Below, piece after piece: positions 60,373 to 64,000 of a DNA stretch of 64,000 bases. Position 1 is the first letter of the stretch; the number at the start of each line of letters is the position of its first letter. The stretch is taken from the NCBI RefSeq assembly GCF_001729485.1, contig NZ_CP017157.1, positions 2,790,001 through 2,854,000 of the forward strand, in the 5' to 3' direction. Under the pieces are notes generated by a model that ran no database searches, was not told where the DNA came from, and worked only from the letters and a program-made list of their open reading frames with translations. Made by a program: the position numbers and the translations under genes. Source of the stretch: Streptomyces lydicus (GTDB lineage Bacteria > Actinomycetota > Actinomycetes > Streptomycetales > Streptomycetaceae).

Positions 60373-61779
60373 ATGACCAGTTCCGCGCCCCGGCGCACCG
60401 TCCTGGCCGCCGCGCTCGCCGCCGCGGCGGGCGTCGCCACCCCCCTGGCCCAGGCCGCCGACGCACCCCGCCGATCCGCCGCGGGCCGGGCCGCCCCGGC
60501 CTCCGCCACCACCCCGGACACCGCCGCGCGCCGAACGAAGAGCCTCGTGGACCATCACGCCTGGACCTCCGCAGACGATTGGCACAAGGGGACCGGCCGG
60601 GGCACCCGGGTCGAGCACGGCCGCCGCCCCGGCCTCCAGCTCGCCCGCCCCGCCGGCACCGCCGACTACCGGGACCCGCACACCGGCCGGACCGCCGCCT
60701 GGGAGTACGCCACCTGGACCTCACCGGTCCACACCCCCGCCGTGCCCGCCACCGAGGTCGTCGCCTCCTGGAACGCGCACACCCCGCCCGGCACCTGGAT
60801 CACCGTCGAACTCGGCGGCAGCTACTCCGACGGGAGCCGCACCCCCTGGTACGTCATGGGCCGCTGGACCGCGGGCGACGGCGACGGCGACATCCGGCGC
60901 ACCTCCGTCGACGGCCAGAAGGACGGCCGGAGCAGCATCTCCACCGACACCTTCGCCATCGACGACCCCGCCGGCGGCCTCCGCCTCGCCTCGTACGCGC
61001 TGCGCCTGACCCTGCACCGCAAGCCCGGCAGCACGCTCACCCCCACCGTCTGGCGGCTGGGCGCGATGGCCTCCGACGTCCCCGACCGCTTCGAGGTGCC
61101 CGCCTCCCGGCCCGGCCAGGTCGGCAGGGAACTGGTCGTGCCGCGGTACTCGCAGGAGATCCACAAGGGTCAGTACCCGGAGTACGACAACGGCGGCGAG
61201 GCGTGGTGCAGCCCCACCTCGTCCCAGATGATCATCGAGTACTGGGGCCGCAAGCCCACCCAGCAGGAGCTCTCCTGGGTCAACCCCGACTACGCCGACC
61301 CCCAGGTCTGCCACGCCGCCCGCCACACCTTCGACTACCAGTACGAGGGCTGCGGCAACTGGCCCTTCAACGCCGCCTACGCGGCCACCTATCGCGACCT
61401 CCAGGCCGTCGTCACCCGCCTCGCGTCCCTCAACGACGCCGAACGCCTCATCCACGCCGGCATCCCCGTCATCACCTCCCAGTCCTTCCTCAAGACCGAA
61501 CTGGACGGCGCCGGCTACGGCACCGCCGGCCACCTCATGACGATCATCGGCTTCACCCCCGACGGCGACGTCATCGCCAACGACCCGGCCTCCGCCGACG
61601 ACAAGGCGGTCCGCCACGTCTACCGGCGACGCCAGTTCGAGAACATCTGGCTCCGCACCAAGCGCAAGAACGCCCAGGGCAAGGTCGTCGGCGGCAGCGG
61701 GGGCGTGTGCTACCTGTACTTCCCGGCCAAGCCCTCACCGACCCAGCGGCGGGTACTCGCGGAGGTGGGTATTCGCTGA
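60373..61779 (+). CDS. Tat-exported C39 family peptidase
   Basis: 468 aa. The N-terminus SSAPRRTVLAAALAAAAGVATPLAQAADA has a twin-arginine-type signal with AQA cleavage near residue 34. A beta-rich domain with WTSP and YVMGRWTAGDGD segments follows. A C39-like papain fold starts near residue 255: VPRYSQEIHKG (oxyanion Gln), EAWCSPTSSQMIIEYWG (nucleophile Cys), GYGTAGHLMTIIGFT (His) and VIANDPAS (Asp/Asn). Not linked to an ABC transporter or bacteriocin, so it is an extracellular peptidase of unknown target. Confidence 0.9.
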   Translation: MTSSAPRRTVLAAALAAAAGVATPLAQAADAPRRSAAGRAAPASATTPDTAARRTKSLVDHHAWTSADDWHKGTGRGTRVEHGRRPGLQLARPAGTADYRDPHTGRTAAWEYATWTSPVHTPAVPATEVVASWNAHTPPGTWITVELGGSYSDGSRTPWYVMGRWTAGDGDGDIRRTSVDGQKDGRSSISTDTFAIDDPAGGLRLASYALRLTLHRKPGSTLTPTVWRLGAMASDVPDRFEVPASRPGQVGRELVVPRYSQEIHKGQYPEYDNGGEAWCSPTSSQMIIEYWGRKPTQQELSWVNPDYADPQVCHAARHTFDYQYEGCGNWPFNAAYAATYRDLQAVVTRLASLNDAERLIHAGIPVITSQSFLKTELDGAGYGTAGHLMTIIGFTPDGDVIANDPASADDKAVRHVYRRRQFENIWLRTKRKNAQGKVVGGSGGVCYLYFPAKPSPTQRRVLAEVGIR

Positions 61780-61801
61780 GCAGGCGCGCCCCGAGGGTGG
61801 C

Positions 61802-61922
61802 CTCGATGACCTGACGGCACGCTCACTGCCGTCGAGAGCGAGGTGGCCGTAACCAGTCCACCGTGATCTTGATGGAGCTGTGGCCCATCCGGCGCGACAC
61901 CTCGTGGAGGGTTGTGCGGCGC
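61802..61922 (-). pseudogene. C-terminal remnant of a tyrosine integrase
   Basis: Minus-strand translation gives LHEVSRRMGHSSIKITVD, the conserved C-terminal block of phage/ICE tyrosine integrases with the box II His. The catalytic TYGHL motif is present but one base out of frame: after TVD the frame reads WLRPPRSRRQ and stops, while the +1 frame gives YGHLALDGSERAV. The upstream (5') part of the gene is gone, replaced by the reductase gene. It marks the edge of a decayed integrated element. Confidence 0.75.
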
Positions 61923-61963
61923 CTCGCCACACACTCACGCGACAGGACCTGACGAGGAAACAC

Positions 61964-62608
61964 GTGGACCAACTGCTGAGAGTCATGAACTTCAACGTCT
62001 CGAGTGACGGGATCGGTGCCGGTGAGCACCAGAGCCTCGAGCGGCCGTTCGGCCTCGACCATCCCGAGAGGCTGTTCGCATGGGCCGGAGCCACGGCGAG
62101 CTGGCCCATGCGCACGGATCCCGGCGGGAGCCGGGGCCTCGACGACTACTTCACGCGGGACTTCGCACGCAACATTGGTGCCGAGATCATGGGCCGCAAC
62201 AAGTTCGGGCCCCAGCGCGGGCCCTGGCAGGACCACGAGTGGCGCGGCTGGTGGGGGGAGGAGCCCCCGTTCCACACCCCGGTGTTTGTCATGACCCACC
62301 ACACGCGTCCGTCGTTCACGCTCTCCGACACGACGTTCCATTTCGTCGACAGCGACCCGGCCACGGTCCTCGAACGAGCGCGGGAAGCGGCAAAGGGCAA
62401 GGACGTCCGGCTCGGCGGCGGGGTCACCACCATCCGGCAGTTCCTCGACGCCGACCTCGTCGACACCATGCACGTGGTGGTCTCGCCGGTAAAGCTCGGA
62501 GCTGGACTACGACTCTGGGAGTCCCCCGATGAGCTGCTCGACCGGTTCCACCTGGAGGTCGTGCCCAGCCCGAGCGGCGTCACGCACCACCTGTTCTGGC
62601 GAAGGTGA
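61964..62608 (+). CDS. Dihydrofolate reductase-like (RibD C-terminal) protein
   Basis: 214 aa. RVMNFNVSSDGIGAGEHQSLERPFG, MGRNKFGPQRGPW, PVFVMTHHTRPS, VRLGGGVTTIRQFLDADLVDTMHVVVSPVKLGAGLRLWE are the blocks of the RibD_C/YyaP family of NADPH reductases. GTG 61964 is chosen for GAGG 6 bases upstream; longer versions run into the integrase remnant. ATG 61985 (MNFNVSSDG) is the alternative. Metabolic role unknown; not a confirmed DHFR. Confidence 0.85.
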   Translation: MDQLLRVMNFNVSSDGIGAGEHQSLERPFGLDHPERLFAWAGATASWPMRTDPGGSRGLDDYFTRDFARNIGAEIMGRNKFGPQRGPWQDHEWRGWWGEEPPFHTPVFVMTHHTRPSFTLSDTTFHFVDSDPATVLERAREAAKGKDVRLGGGVTTIRQFLDADLVDTMHVVVSPVKLGAGLRLWESPDELLDRFHLEVVPSPSGVTHHLFWRR

Positions 62609-62686
62609 CGCAAGAGCGGTGGGCGGGAACGCGGTTCCAAGGGCCGATCGGGTTGATTGTCATACCCGGGTCCTAGAGTCCGATGC

Positions 62687-63556
62687 ATGACCCGTCGTAC
62701 TCCTGCCCGTCCGGTGAACGTGGAGGAGCTCTTCCCTGAGCTGATCCCCCTCCGCCGTGAGGCCGTCCGTCTGCACCCACGTGCCGGCTCCCCTTCCTGC
62801 CACGACAGCTCTGTCGGAGGACCACTGTTGTGGCCTGCGGCAGAGCCTTGGCCGGTCTGCGCGGAGGAGCACTACGATCCCGACACGGTGAGCGAACCCC
62901 AAGCCGCCGTGCCCATGGTCCCGGTGGTTCAGGTGCACCAGGCCGATGCCCCAGGCATCCCGTTCCCCGAGGGGACCGACCTGCTTCAGGTGCTGTGGTG
63001 CCCGTACGCACACGGTGAGTACTGCTACCCCCTGCCGCAGGTGCACTGGAGGGACTCGCGTGGGATCGGAGACATACTCTCCACACCGGCGCCGGTGGAA
63101 GGGCTGCCCGAGGACTGGTATCCGAACCCGTGCGTGGTCCACCCGGAGCAGGTGACCGAGTACCCCAGCAATGATCTTTCCTGGGACATGCGCGACGCGC
63201 TGCGGCAACGCTTCGATGAGCTGCATGCCACGACCGGTCTGCATTACTGGTATCACTTGGCCGATGCGCCTGGGATCAAGCTGGGTGGCTACCCCGGCTG
63301 GACACAGGAGCCATGCTGGCCCGACTGCGAAGCGTGCGGTGGGCGCATGGAACATCTTCTGACCGTCGCGAGCTGGGAGTTCGACGGAGAGTCCTGGCGT
63401 ACGTGGCTGCCGGTGGAGGACCGGACCGACAGCGGTTGGACCGAGGCCGCGAACAACCCCGCGGGCTTGTGTCTCGGCGACGCCGGAGGCGTGTACATCT
63501 TCGAGTGCCGTGCTTGCCCAGACCGCCCCATCGGGCACTGGTTCGACTGCTCGTGA
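62687..63556 (+). CDS. DUF1963-like protein
   Basis: 289 aa. GGPLLWPAAEPWPVC (the GGxPxxP/W motif near residue 45), VVQVHQADAPGIPFPEGTDLLQVLWCPY (the QixxxD block), KLGGYPGWTQEPCWPDCEACGGRMEHLLTVASWEF (the GGxP..Q. and Cys pairs that may hold zinc) and a C-terminal CLGDAGGVYIFECRACPDRP are typical of YwqG/DUF1963 proteins. Function unknown. TTGATT and TAGAGT elements just upstream (62652 and 62675) are a promoter candidate. Confidence 0.8.
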   Translation: MTRRTPARPVNVEELFPELIPLRREAVRLHPRAGSPSCHDSSVGGPLLWPAAEPWPVCAEEHYDPDTVSEPQAAVPMVPVVQVHQADAPGIPFPEGTDLLQVLWCPYAHGEYCYPLPQVHWRDSRGIGDILSTPAPVEGLPEDWYPNPCVVHPEQVTEYPSNDLSWDMRDALRQRFDELHATTGLHYWYHLADAPGIKLGGYPGWTQEPCWPDCEACGGRMEHLLTVASWEFDGESWRTWLPVEDRTDSGWTEAANNPAGLCLGDAGGVYIFECRACPDRPIGHWFDCS

Positions 63557-63916
63557 CGGGCAGAGGTCGGAAACCAGGGCCCTGTCCTCAGTGTTCTTGA
63601 CCGTCGGTTCCGCTGGCAGGCTGTCGCTCTTCCGACCGAGGGGATGAATGGCGCTCGCGTTTCCGCGCTACATGGACTGTAGGGCCTTACCCAGGAAGGC
63701 CCTACCGAGGTCGGCATTTCCGACTGAACTGCCCTCGCGGTTCTGCTGGTTCCATCGATCCCGGCCAAGCATTGACTCGATCCCGATTCAACGTGCCCCT
63801 GCCAATTCAGGTAGAGTGATCACAGCCTCGGGGGAGCTTTTGATGCAGCGTGCGTTCCTGTCTCGCTCTGCCCCCTACGGCCCAGCAAACGCGAAACCAA
63901 CATGGGGGATGAGAAA
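63557..63916. other. 360-base low-GC gap
   Basis: Markedly lower GC than the rest of the window. A short frame (63648-63920) has no motif and atypical codon use; I do not accept it as a gene. A TAGAGT element near 63814 may be the -10 of the downstream gene. Confidence 0.5.
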
Positions 63917-64000
63917 ATGAAGGTGCGCAGTTTGATGAAGAAGGGCGCTCTCGTTGCGGCAGCGAGTGGCCTCCTCTTGATTTTCGGTGGTCCCGCCCAT
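63917..64000 (+). CDS. Secreted protein, 5' part only
   Basis: 28 codons visible before the window ends: a basic start (MKVRSLMKKG) followed by a hydrophobic stretch (ALVAAASGLLLIFGG) ending near PAH. This is a signal peptide. GGGGGATGAG lies just upstream of the ATG. The mature protein is outside the window, so no function can be given. Confidence 0.75.
   Translation, partial: MKVRSLMKKGALVAAASGLLLIFGGPAH

Noticed and set aside
63648..63920. 90-codon frame before the final secreted protein
   Set aside because: Atypical composition, no ribosome binding site, and it overlaps the real start at 63917.

Overview
The window is a high-GC actinobacterial chromosome segment, almost certainly Streptomyces. 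It carries bldD, mihF (sIHF) and an actinobacterial-type PriA. The order nusB-bldD-pyrR-pyrB-pyrC-(PH-like gene)-carA-carB-pyrD-pyrF-mihF-gmk-rpoZ-coaBC-metK-priA-fmt-rsmB-rpe-guaB1-rib-his matches the conserved Streptomyces core as I remember it from S. coelicolor. Third codon positions are mostly G or C, GTG starts are common, and genes are spaced or overlap tightly.

1-21.5 kb, core. The end of nusB and the leftward developmental regulator bldD are followed by a complete de novo UMP operon (pyrR, pyrB, pyrC, a membrane-anchored PH-like gene, carA, carB, pyrD, pyrF). A PyrR-binding RNA loop sits directly on the pyrR ribosome binding site. Nucleoid, GMP, RNA polymerase omega, CoA and SAM genes follow, then priA, a small HTH gene, fmt and rsmB.

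21.5-27.8 kb, accessory block between rsmB and rpe. Two TetR regulators, a GntR regulator, two SDRs and an NmrA-like reductase occur with clear decay. An amidohydrolase lacking its 5' end is fused head-to-head to the 5' end of the GntR gene. A separate amidohydrolase 5' stub follows the second SDR. Several strong operator-like palindromes lie here.

27.8-48 kb, mixed core and catabolic or regulatory genes. These are rpe, a SorC-type sugar regulator, a lipoprotein barnase-type RNase with its barstar, GuaB1, a cationic amino acid permease with an Lrp regulator, a divergent MFS/LysR pair, and a two-gene operon that I read as 5-aminovaleramidase plus lysine 2-monooxygenase (davA-davB). The permease and davA promoters share three CGCAA-type boxes with nearly identical spacing and the same 39-bp distance to the -10. 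This suggests one lysine-uptake and lysine-degradation regulon. An LLM-class oxidoreductase, a DUF5995 protein, an NCS2 uracil/xanthine permease, a thioesterase, an MFS/ROK divergent pair and an atypical SDR follow.

48-60 kb, core again. A textbook FMN riboswitch precedes ribD-ribE-ribM(pnuX)-ribBA-ribH. Next come hisE-hisG, a bacterial PH protein, two CNNM/CBS transporter-like genes and a leftward EccA/CbxX-like AAA+ ATPase.

59.5-64 kb. A small P-loop kinase, a Tat-exported C39 peptidase, a frameshifted tyrosine integrase C-terminus on the minus strand (scar of a lost mobile element), a DHFR-like reductase, a DUF1963 protein, and the start of a secreted protein cut by the window end.

All functions are inferred from sequence features and remembered families. 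No database search was possible.
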